A stretch of 64,000 bases of DNA from Fasciola hepatica (taxonomy: Eukaryota; Platyhelminthes; Trematoda; Plagiorchiida; Fasciolidae), in the NCBI GenBank assembly GCA_948099385.1, contig CANUEZ040000029.1:3999501-4063500 (forward strand). The letters are read 5' to 3'. Made by a program: the position numbers and the translations under genes. This document shows, in pieces, positions 11,239 to 22,699 of the stretch (the first letter of the stretch is position 1; each line of letters begins with the position of its first letter). Under the pieces are notes generated by a model that was given only the letters and a program-made list of their open reading frames with translations, had not been told where the DNA came from and searched no databases.

Positions 11239-12455
11239 CTGCTGCGGGTGGATGGTAGGCTGACCAACGCCCACCTGAACTTCGACACAAAGTATCCTAT
11301 ACTGCTGCCTGCGAGATAACCTGTAGTAGAGCTAATGATTCAATACGTCCACGCCGTGGAGGGACATGCCGGGGAAAGTCACGTGATGAGCGTCATCCGA
11401 AAGCGTCTTTGGTTGTTGAGAGGACGAGAGACTGTAAAACGCGTAATCCGACGGTGTGTGCAATGCAGGAGACGCAATGCCACAGCAGGAAAACAACTCA
11501 TGGCCCCACTACCAGAATGCAGGGTGACTACGGGCTGGTGGCCGTTCAGTGACACCGGGTTGGACTATTTCGGGCCCTTGTGGATCAAGTGCGGGAAAAG
11601 ATTAGACAAGCGATACGGATGTATCATGACGTGCATGAAATCACGTGCGGTACACCTAGAAGTCGCACATTCGATGACGACCGATTCGTTTCTACGGGCC
11701 TTGCAAAGATTTATCAACCGAAGAGGCGTACCGGCCGATATATACTCAGATAATGGATCGAACTTTGTGGGCGCTCAACGGGAATTGCAGCGTTGGCACA
11801 AGAACATAAACAGGGACGAACTTCAGAATCGAACCGTGGCCTACGGCATACGATGGCATTTCAACCCCTCACAGGCCAGTCACCGAGGCGGCATATGGGA
11901 ACGAATGATCCGGTCCGCCAGACGGATATTGCTGTCAATCATGGAGCAGCAGCCGCCCGACGACGAGACGCTGAACACCGTCATGACTGAGGTGGAGCGA
12001 ATCCTGAACAACCGCCCCCTGGTTCCAGTATTGAACAGCGACCCCACCAACCTGGCGCTCACCCCGAACGACTTATGGACGCTAAGGTCGAACGAGGGTT
12101 TCCAAGGGCCGGTAAACTTTGTGGGGGCTACCTCCACGGGTGGAAGCAAGCGAACTATCTGGCCAAGGTCTTCTGGAGGCGATGGCTACGGGAGTACCTA
12201 CCGGCTTTGCAGACTCGACAGAAGTGGCTGGCCAAAACAAGACCATTCAAAGTTGGGGACGTGGTTATGGTCGCAGACGAACGCGCACATTTCAGCGCTT
12301 GGTCTTTGGGAGTAGTTACGGAAACCATCAAAAGCACTGACGAACTGATAAGAACGGTGAAGGTGAAGACAGCTAACGGAGTGCTCATTCGTGACATACG
12401 CAGTATTAACCTACTCGAGAGCGAAGACGGATTAGCTGATAACCCTGAGGCCTAG
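11239..12455 (+). pseudogene. BEL/Pao integrase with HHCC finger and DDE core, broken
   Basis: The integrase would join element DNA to host DNA. It shares frame 1 with the RT part but is cut off by TGA at 11236 and TAA at 11317. The HHCC finger runs from HAVEGHAG to CVQCRRR (11350-11475). The core Asp residues are in GLDYFGPL (codon 11563) and YSDNGSNF (codon 11749), and the Glu is in GGIWERM (codon 11899), 50 codons after the second Asp. Near 12090-12135 the frame changes from 1 to 3 (a net loss of one base). The C-terminal Pao-type tail then continues as YLAKVFWRRWLREYLP and VGDVVMVADE up to the stop at 12455. The core residues are present, but the reading frame is not continuous. Confidence 0.88.
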
Positions 12456-13122
12456 TAAACCTTTTCACACCAGTAATCGAGGTGGATAAAGAAACACCAT
12501 ATATACCACACAATCTCCGTCAAACACGTTAAGGTGCTCGCGGTCCTTTTGTTGACATTACAGAAGGTTCTTTCCGATATGTGGTGATGAGTGCGATTCC
12601 ATTATACATCCCGATACATACACGCATGCACGACGCACTCTACATCCCGTATACCCATCATACATGTGACAGTGTTCTTTGTTTGCCTTTTGTTGACGCT
12701 ACCGAATGCCCCTTGCATATGTGGAAGTAGCGGAGCTCAGGTCACACACACATGCTACATGTACTCGTTTTTCTTGCCACGCGGTCTTTTGTTGACATTG
12801 CAGAAAGTCCTCCTTTGATGTGTAGTCATACCTGTGATTTCATTGTAACCCCGGCACACACACACACACACTCAAGCACGTACATCCAAGACCGGACGGC
12901 CCCTTACGAGGACAACGTCTGTGTGACCATTCACGCCCGCCATCGGTCATTTGATCCCGTGGAAGATGTAGACTAGCCTCACGTCTATGCATCCAATGGA
13001 TTAGGTGCGACCAGTAGTAGAACGTTGACGACGAGCATTAGACGCGCGCACTGACAGCAGGGCCTAGGCAGGTAGGAAGAATCAGTACCTTTATACCGAA
13101 CCTTTGACTCTGCTCAGGATCC
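12456..13122 (+). other. BEL 3' non-coding region
   Basis: No frame of note lies here. Three loosely similar blocks around TTTTGTTGACATTAC-like words occur at about 12548, 12688 and 12787, each followed by a purine-rich stretch and a CACA-rich stretch, which hints at an eroded tandem duplication of about 100-140 bp. An (AC)8 run lies at 12855-12870. The region is probably the element's own 3' untranslated part, ahead of the polypurine tract. Confidence 0.5.
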
Positions 13123-13142
13123 AGGAGGATTTTGGTGGGCGG
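13123..13142 (+). promoter_or_regulatory. Candidate polypurine tract (plus-strand primer) of BEL
   Basis: The purine-rich words AGGAGGAT and GGTGGGCGG sit immediately upstream of the TG that opens the LTR-like block at 13143, where an LTR element keeps its plus-strand primer. They are interrupted by TTTT, so the tract is not pure. Confidence 0.5.
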
Positions 13143-13520
13143 TGTAACAGCCGGTCGTGGAAAATCCCCCTTTTTGCCCTCGCGATTCAGTGTTTTTCCC
13201 AACATCACTCATTTCCATACACTATTGACTTGTCTTTACGAACTGGTTGTTTTCCTGGACCAGTTGTTGTTTGTTCGCGCCCAGAGCGCTACTTTGGCAC
13301 ATCCTTGTTCAGGACCTGCGTGACGCACGTGCTGTCTGCTCACACGCTGATATTCGGTTTCTCGTTGTTCAGTCCTTGTGATCGTATTATTGAGGTTTGT
13401 ATATTGTTTATGTCATTGTTTATTTTAATAATCTAGTATCGTAGAATATCACGGATAATCGTCTTCTGATTTCGGGATCCGTTGCGAATTTGGCTACGCA
13501 TTTCTCAAACGTTCGTAACA
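13143..13520 (+). repeat. Candidate 3' LTR of the BEL element
   Basis: A 378 bp block bounded by TGTAACAG and CGTAACA, giving short imperfect inverted ends (TGTAAC against TGTTAC) with TG...CA termini. It follows a purine-rich tract and ends exactly where the LINE repeat begins (GTAGCTATTAC, 13521). In the left copy the same LINE position (6195) is uninterrupted, which independently fixes the 3' boundary of the insertion. The block contains a T-rich, polyadenylation-like region near 13400-13435. No second LTR exists in the window for comparison, so the 5' edge of this LTR is the softer call. Confidence 0.65.
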
Positions 13521-14808
13521 GTAGCTATTACACACACTCTAGGCCTAACATTCTTTCAAAAAGCAATCCTCCCATCGCCGTCACCTCTGGGCTCAAATTA
13601 ACCAAGGATTCTATCCCAAGTCGAGTAAGTCCCTTTCATTCCGTTCCAAATGACCTACATCAGTTCGCGTGCAAACCCTTTAGACTCAACCTGGATGCAT
13701 TTTCTCCAGTTTGCCGTCTCATTTCAAACAAACTTAATCGTTCCGTGAATTGTTTTCCTCGGCTAGTCCTCCGCATCCACTTCGGTTCCCCTTTCTCCAC
13801 TACAAAATCTGGAGTCCTTTGGCGCCTCACTTCCTTACTTTCGCGGATCAGTGGCTAATGTTTCAACAAAGCTCAACGCACTGGAGTTGGTACAAGTTTA
13901 TCAAGCCCTTTGATTAACTGCTCAGTTCTGAATTCTTTGTGGAGTTCTGGACTACATCTCAAAGCACGCAAATGCTTTGAGTATACTTTCTCCCTTTCTT
14001 GTTACTCTCATCCCATTGAGCAATCAATCGTCGACAGTGTTTCAAGTTCAAGAGCTGCCTAAGCCCAAGACTTAGAGGTCAAAATTAGCCCCACTTACAG
14101 TGGCTGTCTCATATGTTTGATTGTATCAAAAAAATGCATGGAATATCCTCCCAACTTTGTAGGCCAAAGCAGTTTGGTACCTTACCAGGTGTCATTCTTT
14201 CCTCTGTCCATCAGTGTGTTCATTTGGTCTTACTATACCTCTCTCCCGTAGTCTTTTCTGGTCTAATTAAGAAAGATTCCTTCGTTCTAAGCCGTGGCTT
14301 ATCTACTGTCAGTCATGCCCCCTTGATTTCCATGGGCTGTCTTGTCCCGAAGGTTTGCGATTTGCAAATAAAGGCCCGTGAAAAACTCGTCAAAAGGATT
14401 TTTGCCCACCCCACGCATTTCCCCTACCGTGACTTATCTGCACGCCGTTTACATCCCTCCACAAAATCCGAATGTAAAGTGATCCAATCCAGCTTAAATG
14501 TCTATCTCACCTCTACAGTGCCTCGCCCGGCACGTTATCTGGTTGGCAAAATAAAAGTCACAGAGGGACTTTGCGCCAATCCCATTGGCTTAACCAGTTT
14601 CGTTTCTGAAGTATCAATTTTTACTCTTATTTCAAAGTGACATTGATCATTTTCCTCCCTTTTGGCTCATCTGTGAGTTTTTGTTAACTTGCTGAAGTCT
14701 CAAATATAATACAGTACAGTACAATGCAACTGAGTACCCACGACTGTGCACTACAACCTCACTGGCATCATACGATCATGTAACCAAGCATGCTCAGGAT
14801 GTCTCCGA
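13521..14808 (+). pseudogene. Right copy of LINE 3' part, RT core deleted
   Basis: This is the same LINE segment as 6195-7649, at about 99.5 percent identity, but the 167 bp that hold the VPQG and YVDD blocks are missing (junction at about 13925, between ACTGCTCAG and TTCTGAATTC). It starts exactly at the end of the BEL LTR and has no 5' LINE part, so it is the right half of a LINE into which BEL inserted. It includes the TACAG tail and the shared 84 bp flank, and ends at TCTCCGA (14808), where the two copies diverge. Confidence 0.88.
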
Positions 14809-15482
14809 AATTAGTCAAAATTAATAATATTACTAAATGGCAGACTATTTCGGCATCGATGATTGATATACTACCATATTCGTTTAGCTATTCATCTAAT
14901 CCCTTCGGCCCCACATTTTACATATTTTTCGAGGTTTAGTTGCAACAAAATGACGAGAACGACTATACTCAATGAAACAGTTTGTGAATATAGCCAATCT
15001 TCAGAGTTTCTAGTCCGTACGACTGATTCCTGTTAAATCGTAGCTGGTTGGCTTTTTGATGTAAGTCGGTCTTTGTTAGCTTGGGTTTACTTACACTCTA
15101 AAAATCATTGCTATCCTGAGTGAACAGTAAGTTGAAAATGCCAAGGGAGGATAAAGCCCGCGGATAAATTGGTCCATTACCTGCCGGGTTGCTTGAAAGT
15201 GGATTCAGAAGGCAGTACCAGCCAACTTGAAAATTGTTTCGGGGATGTAAGTCGAGCTGGGGTCATTCGTATAACTAATTTATCAATGGAATGGGAGTTG
15301 ATGTTTTTTCGTGGACATTGGACAAGCTAGGATCGCCAGCTGGTTTAAGATACACGTGAAAATTCGTAACCGAGTTCGGAAACTGAAAAAAGCACAACGG
15401 CAAACTTCAATTTTAGATTGATTCCGAAGTGCCCTTTCGGCGCCAGTACCTCACACGTATCCTTTTCGAAGAACTTCCTTCA
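14809..15482. other. Unique AT-rich spacer, no gene seen
   Basis: This lies between the end of the direct repeat and the outer edge of the large inverted repeat. No frame or motif is recognised. It is single copy within the window as far as I can tell. Confidence 0.5.
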
Positions 15483-18400
15483 GCCTACCAGTTTCTTCCA
15501 GTAGAAGGTTTGGCAGGTACCGGTGTGCTAGTAGCAGCGTGCCGGAACTATCCGGAACTGAATTGCTATTAGGATATAAAGTAAATAAAGCTGCACTTAA
15601 CCATTGGGTTGCTGTCCCTGGTTATCGTAGGCGAGTTCCGCAGCGGTACCAGGGGCGTCAGAAGTCCGGTAACTCTACGAAGAGCTTCATTCCATGGACC
15701 AGGTAAGCTTACCTTTTGTAGGAGGTTATCATTCTTGCTAAGGACGTCTTCTTAAACGTTGTTCAATGAAAAGGAACGTGGTGTACTGATTGGGAGAGGT
15801 ACGGCCAGGCCCAGCAGAAACTTACCTGCCAGTCTGCTTCTTTCGCAGCCGCACGTCATTAGGGTAGCCTTGGGAGAATCAACCAGTTTTGTAGCTTATA
15901 TGGCAGAAAGTGCAGATAGTCCGGTAATTAAGGACGTGGAGTCGATGCGAGAAGGTATTGAGTAGATAGGGAGTAAGTCTGGAAGGCAAGAACATGGTCA
16001 GAGCAGAGTACCTAGGGGTGTGTATAAAAGCCGCTGGCTCTGAATAATAAACGAAACCTACTGCTGGAGGAGATAAGAAAAGAATCGAGGGCGAAAGCTT
16101 TAGGTAGCGAGAGGTTACGGATTGAGGAAAGAGGGGTGGCGAATGGATATGAACACTACCCACCGGCAGACTCGTCACGGTTCGGCAGCCGATCAGATAT
16201 GGTACAAAGCATGAAACAATAAAACTACGCTAATCAGAAATCGTGAAAATAAAGTCTGCAAACGTTGTGGGTCCTGCAGGGTGTTTCTGAGGGTTCTGCG
16301 GGGTTCTATTCATTTTGTACATCACTCCTCCTGAAGGAAAACAGAAAAGTCGGTAGGCGGTACGTGGCGGGTAAGTAATGATAAACAGCTTCATGTGTGA
16401 GAAACGAAAAACACCAGCTAGGTGGAATCTTTCAGGGAAAGAGAATGTTTTTGCTGTATTCAGTAGCTTTGGATGCTTCTGATATATTTACGGCATGGAA
16501 AGTCCAAGACGGAATATGAAAAACTTCACGCCTATAAATTACACTGTCGCCTTGACGTCGTGTAGATTTTTAAACTTGTAAGCCCTTGTGTCGGGTTAAA
16601 AAGTGGTATTTTTTGTAGACATCTAAACAGAGGAAAAAGACCACAACCGACATAAGCTGATTCTGGTGTTTATTTAAGCTCAGTTTAATGTTCCCCCACA
16701 GCCAGCTGGGCTAACAAAGCGTTTTTCAACTCTGGAGGACATTTGATTCCAGGAATCCCCTGGTGGGAATCCCAATACACCCAGCAATGGTCCGGTATCA
16801 GCAAGAATATGCAGCGAGGGCAAGAGCCCAGCCGTTATTCAAGAATCGGCGGATTCAAGAGACTATGCGGTAAAGATTCACAAAGACCATCCAAGGCTGC
16901 GTTGCTTTTCCGCGTTCCATCTAATGTGGAGTTATCGTTACTTCCTTATTTTCACCTACAGTTTCAAACCATATGATCTGCCGTAACACGACTTTTCTGT
17001 TCCTCCACTTCCTGATTTCCCTCCTAGGCTATTCGCTTTCATATCTGCCGCATTGTTGCACCAAGGTTCGTCTCACCTACAAGTTGCCGTTCTCCACTGA
17101 CTTTTCACAATACTACAACCACTCTGTATTTTCATTCGCTCAGCTTTCTCCAGCCGCGTTTTTGCTGCACAGTTTAAATCCATTTATTGAAGCTTTGCTC
17201 ACTCTTGACCATTAAAACTGGTCACACCCAAGGCAATCAGATTGATAACGTTACTCTTTCCTGTTTTCTTAGACCCTCACATTCGTATTCCCTCATTTAT
17301 CAAATTCAGCTTACAGCCGTCACTATTTTGCTTCCAGAGTCGCTTGGGTCTCTCTGTTGCACCCATCTGTCCACCCGTCATAAGCAAATTCTTCAGGATT
17401 TACCCAAGTTCCTCCTGTACCATTTGATTTAATTGTACTTGTCTCTTCCATGCATTGCTACTTCCGTTTTCTATCGTTTCGTTGCTCTTTTCTCCTCCTC
17501 TTCCTATAATTATATATATATTACATTAGAATATACTATTGTAAGTTAAATTGTCGGAATAACTAGACAAACAAGGCTTGATAAAGATAATTTTGGCAAA
17601 AAGGTGAAAAGACAGCTGTATTTCAGGTTAAAATGAAAACGGAATGTGGTTTGTCTTGATTTAAGCCTGGATCACAACTGTTTCTAACATTTTGACGCTT
17701 CTGTTCTCTATCAGGTTTCATTTTTTTAATTGGTCCGACCCTTTGCCTTGTCGTAATATATTGCGATTTATTGGTACGAGCATGAATCGCCGAGAATGAC
17801 TTTGTTCGCCAAATAGCAATCTTCAAATGTTTTCATTGGGAATCTCCCCCCGTGTAACTCTCCTGTCGGTACTGTTTCTGTGTCCCAATATATAGAATAC
17901 GCTTGCATCTGTTCACCGACGCAAGTTTTCTCCATTCATTTAATAGAAGGATTTTGTTGGTATATCGTTGTGAGACCTCATGGAAAACGCGTTCATATGT
18001 CGTACTCGAACGTCGTCCATGGGTGGTTATTGCACGGGCACAAACTTCCAAAGTGGGTAGTTTTCAGACACTTTATCACGCGATTAAAGACTACCTTTGA
18101 CAAGGCATGGCCATCGGTATTCCCATTCTTCTTTAAAATACAAATCACCGGTGTCTCACACCTATCGTTGTCTCCCTTGACCATGCAAATCCTGACTCTC
18201 TGCTGGACTCTGACGCTTGCTCCTCTATGAATTCAACTATTTCTGCTTTTTCTCATTCCGCATGCAGTTCTCTTTATCGCAGATAGTTTAACGGGTCAGA
18301 CCTCCTTCCGACAGCCTAAACCCAGTGCGTTCGTGCCGTGTTTGAGCCTCCAGCTTGCGCAAATTGTGATTTTCTGGTTTTACAGAAATGAGCTCAGTTT

Positions 18401-18736
18401 TACTCCCCGAAAATAAGCCCACCAACCCACGAACTCCAATGGATGCCTCTGCATTTTCAACTCGGTGGGATACTGGGGCTCACGGGCGTGGTAACTTGGG
18501 CTCTCATTGGCTAAGTCGCGAGTCCCGAGATCAGGCCTGGCTTGGACTGACCAGAGATTTGAACTTTACTGGATAAATATGCATTGCTAGTTGACCTGGA
18601 TTTCCTAAACCGGTGAGCAGTCATGAACAGTCTTCCAATTAGCACGGATAAATTGAAATTTACGCGTACTTGCGTATATCAGGCAAAAGCGTTCTGGCTG
18701 GATTTGAGCATATTGGAGGGGGTGATTTGGAAAAAC
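15483..18736 (+). repeat. Palindrome 1, left arm A (3254 bp)
   Basis: The reverse complement of this arm is at 19446-22699; paired positions sum to 38182. The outer end is GCCTACCAG, the inner end GATTTGGAAAAAC. The mirrored frames of 68, 77, 80, 81 and 99 codons are identical in both arms. Differences I found cluster at the outer 60 bp (three) and the inner 350 bp (about seven). The arm encodes no recognisable protein. Its middle (16900-17520) is strongly pyrimidine-rich. Part of it (17847-18017) is a dispersed repeat, also seen at 33330. Confidence 0.93.
17847..18017 (-). repeat. Dispersed repeat copy within arm A
   Basis: This is the mirror of 20165-20335 and is related to 33330-33505. 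The best block reads ACAGAAACAGTACCGA on the minus strand, inside about 75 bp of roughly 80 percent identity to the 33.4 kb copy. Function unknown. Confidence 0.6.
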
Positions 18737-19445
18737 CGAAGTACCCTACAATGCATGAAAAAGAAACTTGTCATGATTGGCGACAAGCCCGGGGGTTGTA
18801 CTCGACCGAGGCCCATTCAATACAGGTGCATTATGAAGGATTGAAGACTTCGGAATCCTGGCATTCTTTAATCCTTAGCGGTCTGATCCGTGAGCAGAAG
18901 CTTCAGAAGGGCTCGCGATGAGCTTTTCAGGTTGAAAGTACAGTTTTCATGCCCAGAGCCAAAGGTTTCCATGCCAGTGTACGGGGTTATGGTTGAGCCT
19001 CATTAAGAACCCGGCTTGCAGGCAAAGCCAGCCTTCTATAAAAAGGGAGTCGCCGGAGTGGATGAGGTACAGCATTTTTCAAGGCTTACGAGCGAGGGTT
19101 AGATAGGCAATACTTAAGAGAGGCCAGGAGAGTCCATTCCAGGAGGCATGGGACTCCCCAACAAGAGGTCACGAGATGAGGTCGGTGAAGGCCCCGCACA
19201 CGTTTTCGTGGTCCCCCGTCGAACTTCCCCGGTTGTGTTTCATTTCATCCCACTACTGGCGAATATGCCCGGACGTTTATCTCCAGGCTCGGTCTGGTGA
19301 CTGTGAAAATAATCTTAGGAAGCAGCTCTGGGGTGAACGTGCCCGAAGGTCGACCTAGCTGGTTTAGTTTGAACATGCGCCTGTGATCTGGGATGTCACA
19401 GTTAGTTATTTGCGATAGGCCGTCCGCAATTATTGAGCTCAAATC
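18737..19445. other. 709 bp spacer of palindrome 1
   Basis: This single-copy sequence separates arms A and A'. It has no recognised gene. A TATA-like word, CTATAAAAAGG, lies at 19036-19046. The minus-strand frame that continues out of arm A' (start 19559, stop 19245) and the plus-strand frame out of arm A (18623-18844) share their first roughly 38 codons because of the arm identity and then diverge at the arm edge, which marks the boundary well. Confidence 0.8.
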
Positions 19446-22400
19446 GTTTTTCCAAATCACCCCCTCCAATATGCCCAAATCCAGCCAGAACGCTTTTGCC
19501 TGATATACGCAAGTACGCATAAATTTCAATTTACCCGCGGTAATTGGAAGACTGTTCATGACTGCTCACCGGTTTAGGAAATCCAGGTCAACTAGCAATG
19601 CATATTTATCCAGTAAAGTTCAAATCTCTGGTCAGTCCAAGCCAGGCCTGATCTCGGGACTCGCGACTTAGCCAATGAGAGCCCAAGTTACCACGCCCGT
19701 GAGCCCCAGTATCCCACCGAGTTGAAAATGCAGAGGCATTCATTGGAATTCGTGGGTTGGTGGGCTTATTTTCGGGGAGTAAAACTGAGCTCATTTCTGT
19801 AAAACCAGAAAATCACAATTTGCGCAAGCTGGAGGCTCAAACACGGCACGAACGCACTGGGTTTAGGCTGTCGGAAGGAGGTCTGACCCGTTAAACTATC
19901 TGCGATAAAGAGAACTGCATGCGGAATGAGAAAAAGCAGAAATAGTTGAATTCATAGAGGAGCAAGCGTCAGAGTCCAGCAGAGAGTCAGGATTTGCATG
20001 GTCAAGGGAGACAACGATAGGTGTGAGACACCGGTGATTTGTATTTTAAAGAAGAATGGGAATACCGATGGCCATGCCTTGTCAAAGGTAGTCTTTAATC
20101 GCGTGATAAAGTGTCTGAAAACTACCCACTTTGGAAGTTTGTGCCCGTGCAATAACCACCCATGGACGACGTTCGAGTACGACATATGAACGCGTTTTCC
20201 ATGAGGTCTCACAACGATATACCAACAAAATCCTTCTATTAAATGAATGGAGAAAACTTGCGTCGGTGAACAGATGCGAGCGTATTCTATATATTGGGAC
20301 ACAGAAACAGTACCGACAGGAGAGTTACACGGGGGGAGATTCCCAATGAAAACATTTGAAGATTGCTATTTGGCGAACAAAGTCATTCTCGGCGATTCAT
20401 GCTCGTACCAATAAATCGCAATATATTACGACAAGGCAAAGGGTCGGACCAATTAGAAAAATGAAAGCTGATAGAGAACAGAAGCGTCAAAATGTTAGAA
20501 ACAGTTGTGATCCAGGCTTAAATCAAGACAAACCACATTCCGTTTTCATTTTAACCTGAAATACAGCTGTCTTTTCACCTTTTTGCCAAAATTATCTTTA
20601 TCAAGCCTTGTTTGTCTAGTTATTCCGACAATTTAACTTACAATAGTATATTCTAATGTAATATATATATAATTATAGGAAGAGGAGGAGAAAAGAGCAA
20701 CGAAACGATAGAAAACGGAAGTAGCAATGCATGGAAGAGACAAGTACAATTAAATCAAATGGTACAGGAGGAACTTGGGTAAATCCTGAAGAATTTGCTT
20801 ATGACGGGTGGACAGATGGGTGCAACAGAGAGACCCAAGCGACTCTGGAAGCAAAATAGTGACGGCTGTAAGCTGAATTTGATAAATGAGGGAATACGAA
20901 TGTGAGGGTCTAAGAAAACAGGAAAGAGTAACGTTATCAATCTGATTGCCTTGGGTGTGACCAGTTTTAATGGTCAAGAGTGAGCAAAGCTTCAATAAAT
21001 GGATTTAAACTGTGCAGCAAAAACGCGGCTGGAGAAAGCTGAGCGAATGAAAATACAGAGTGGTTGTAGTATTGTGAAAAGTCAGTGGAGAACGGCAACT
21101 TGTAGGTGAGACGAACCTTGGTGCAACAATGCGGCAGATATGAAAGCGAATAGCCTAGGAGGGAAATCAGGAAGTGGAGGAACAGAAAAGTCGTGTTACG
21201 GCAGATCATATGGTTTGAAACTGTAGGTGAAAATAAGGAAGTAACGATAACTCCACATTAGATGGAACGCGGAAAAGCAACGCAGCCTTGGATGGTCTTT
21301 GTGAATCTTTACCGCATAGTCTCTTGAATCCGCCGATTCTTGAATAACGGCTGGGCTCTTGCCCTCGCTGCATATTCTTGCTGATACCGGACCATTGCTG
21401 GGTGTATTGGGATTCCCACCAGGGGATTCCTGGAATCAAATGTCCTCCAGAGTTGAAAAACGCTTTGTTAGCCCAGCTGGCTGTGGGGGAACATTAAACT
21501 GAGCTTAAATAAACACCAGAATCAGCTTATGTCGGTTGTGGTCTTTTTCCTCTGTTTAGATGTCTACAAAAAATACCACTTTTTAACCCGACACAAGGGC
21601 TTACAAGTTTAAAAATCTACACGACGTCAAGGCGACAGTGTAATTTATAGGCGTGAAGTTTTTCATATTCCGTCTTGGACTTTCCATGCCGTAAATATAT
21701 CAGAAGCATCCAAAGCTACTGAATACAGCAAAAACATTCTCTTTCCCTGAAAGATTCCACCTAGCTGGTGTTTTTCGTTTCTCACACATGAAGCTGTTTA
21801 TCATTACTTACCCGCCACGTACCGCCTACCGACTTTTCTGTTTTCCTTCAGGAGGAGTGATGTACAAAATGAATAGAACCCCGCAGAACCCTCAGAAACA
21901 CCCTGCAGGACCCACAACGTTTGCAGACTTTATTTTCACGATTTCTGATTAGCGTAGTTTTATTGTTTCATGCTTTGTACCATATCTGATCGGCTGCCGA
22001 ACCGTGACGAGTCTGCCGGTGGGTAGTGTTCATATCCATTCGCCACCCCTCTTTCCTCAATCCGTAACCTCTCGCTACCTAAAGCTTTCGCCCTCGATTC
22101 TTTTCTTATCTCCTCCAGCAGTAGGTTTCGTTTATTATTCAGAGCCAGCGGCTTTTATACACACCCCTAGGTACTCTGCTCTGACCATGTTCTTGCCTTC
22201 CAGACTTACTCCCTATCTACTCAATACCTTCTCGCATCGACTCCACGTCCTTAATTACCGGACTATCTGCACTTTCTGCCATATAAGCTACAAAACTGGT
22301 TGATTCTCCCAAGGCTACCCTAATGACGTGCGGCTGCGAAAGAAGCAGACTGGCAGGTAAGTTTCTGCTGGGCCTGGCCGTACCTCTCCCAATCAGTACA

Positions 22401-22699
22401 CCACGTTCCTTTTCATTGAACAACGTTTAAGAAGACGTCCTTAGCAAGAATGATAACCTCCTACAAAAGGTAAGCTTACCTGGTCCATGGAATGAAGCTC
22501 TTCGTAGAGTTACCGGACTTCTGACGCCCCTGGTACCGCTGCGGAACTCGCCTACGATAACCAGGGACAGCAACCCAATGGTTAAGTGCAGCTTTATTTA
22601 CTTTATATCCTAATAGCAATTCAGTTCCGGATAGCTCCGGCACGCTGCCACTAGCACACCGGTACCTGCCAAACCTTCTACTGGAAGAAGCTGGTAGGC
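19446..22699 (-). repeat. Palindrome 1, right arm A' (3254 bp)
   Basis: Inverted copy of 15483-18736. Its outer end, GGTAGGC (up to 22699), runs straight into arm B of the second palindrome with two bases (GC, 22698-22699) belonging to both. The minus-strand frames here mirror the plus-strand frames of arm A with only a few amino-acid changes. No gene is recognised. Confidence 0.93.
20165..20335 (+). repeat. Dispersed repeat copy within arm A'
   Basis: The shared block with 33330-33505 begins at GACGTTCGAG and ends near GAGTTACAC. The strongest part is ACACAGAAACAGTACCGA (20299-20316), in a 75 bp stretch of about 80 percent identity. Upstream the match drops to about 65-70 percent. Translations also look alike around QKQYR-E-YT, so it may descend from a coding element, but no family is recognised. 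Confidence 0.6.

Larger units (their letters stand above)
7650..13520 (+). mobile_element. BEL/Pao LTR retrotransposon, 5' truncated and inactive
   Basis: The domain order gag, protease, RT, RNase H, integrase, with the integrase last, plus the Pao-type sequence style, places this in BEL/Pao. The 5' LTR, primer binding site and start of gag are absent. The gag frame begins mid-domain right at the end of the LINE repeat (7649). The 3' side is complete: a non-coding stretch, a purine-rich tract and an LTR-like block, 13143-13520, starting TGTAACAG and ending CGTAACA. Damage includes stops at 11236 and 11317, a frameshift between about 12090 and 12135, and an Asp-to-Asn change in the RT active site. 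Otherwise frame 1 is open from 7651 to 11235, so the decay is recent. Confidence 0.9.

Noticed and set aside
6195..14808. The 1.3-1.45 kb direct repeats could be the LTRs of the BEL element.
   Set aside because: They contain LINE RT coding sequence and the LINE tail. The left copy fuses into the middle of gag with no leader or primer site, and a separate TG...CA block with a purine tract lies at 13143-13520.
19036..19046. The CTATAAAAAGG word in the palindrome spacer as a promoter.
   Set aside because: It is a lone TATA-like word with no gene downstream, and is common by chance in AT-rich DNA.
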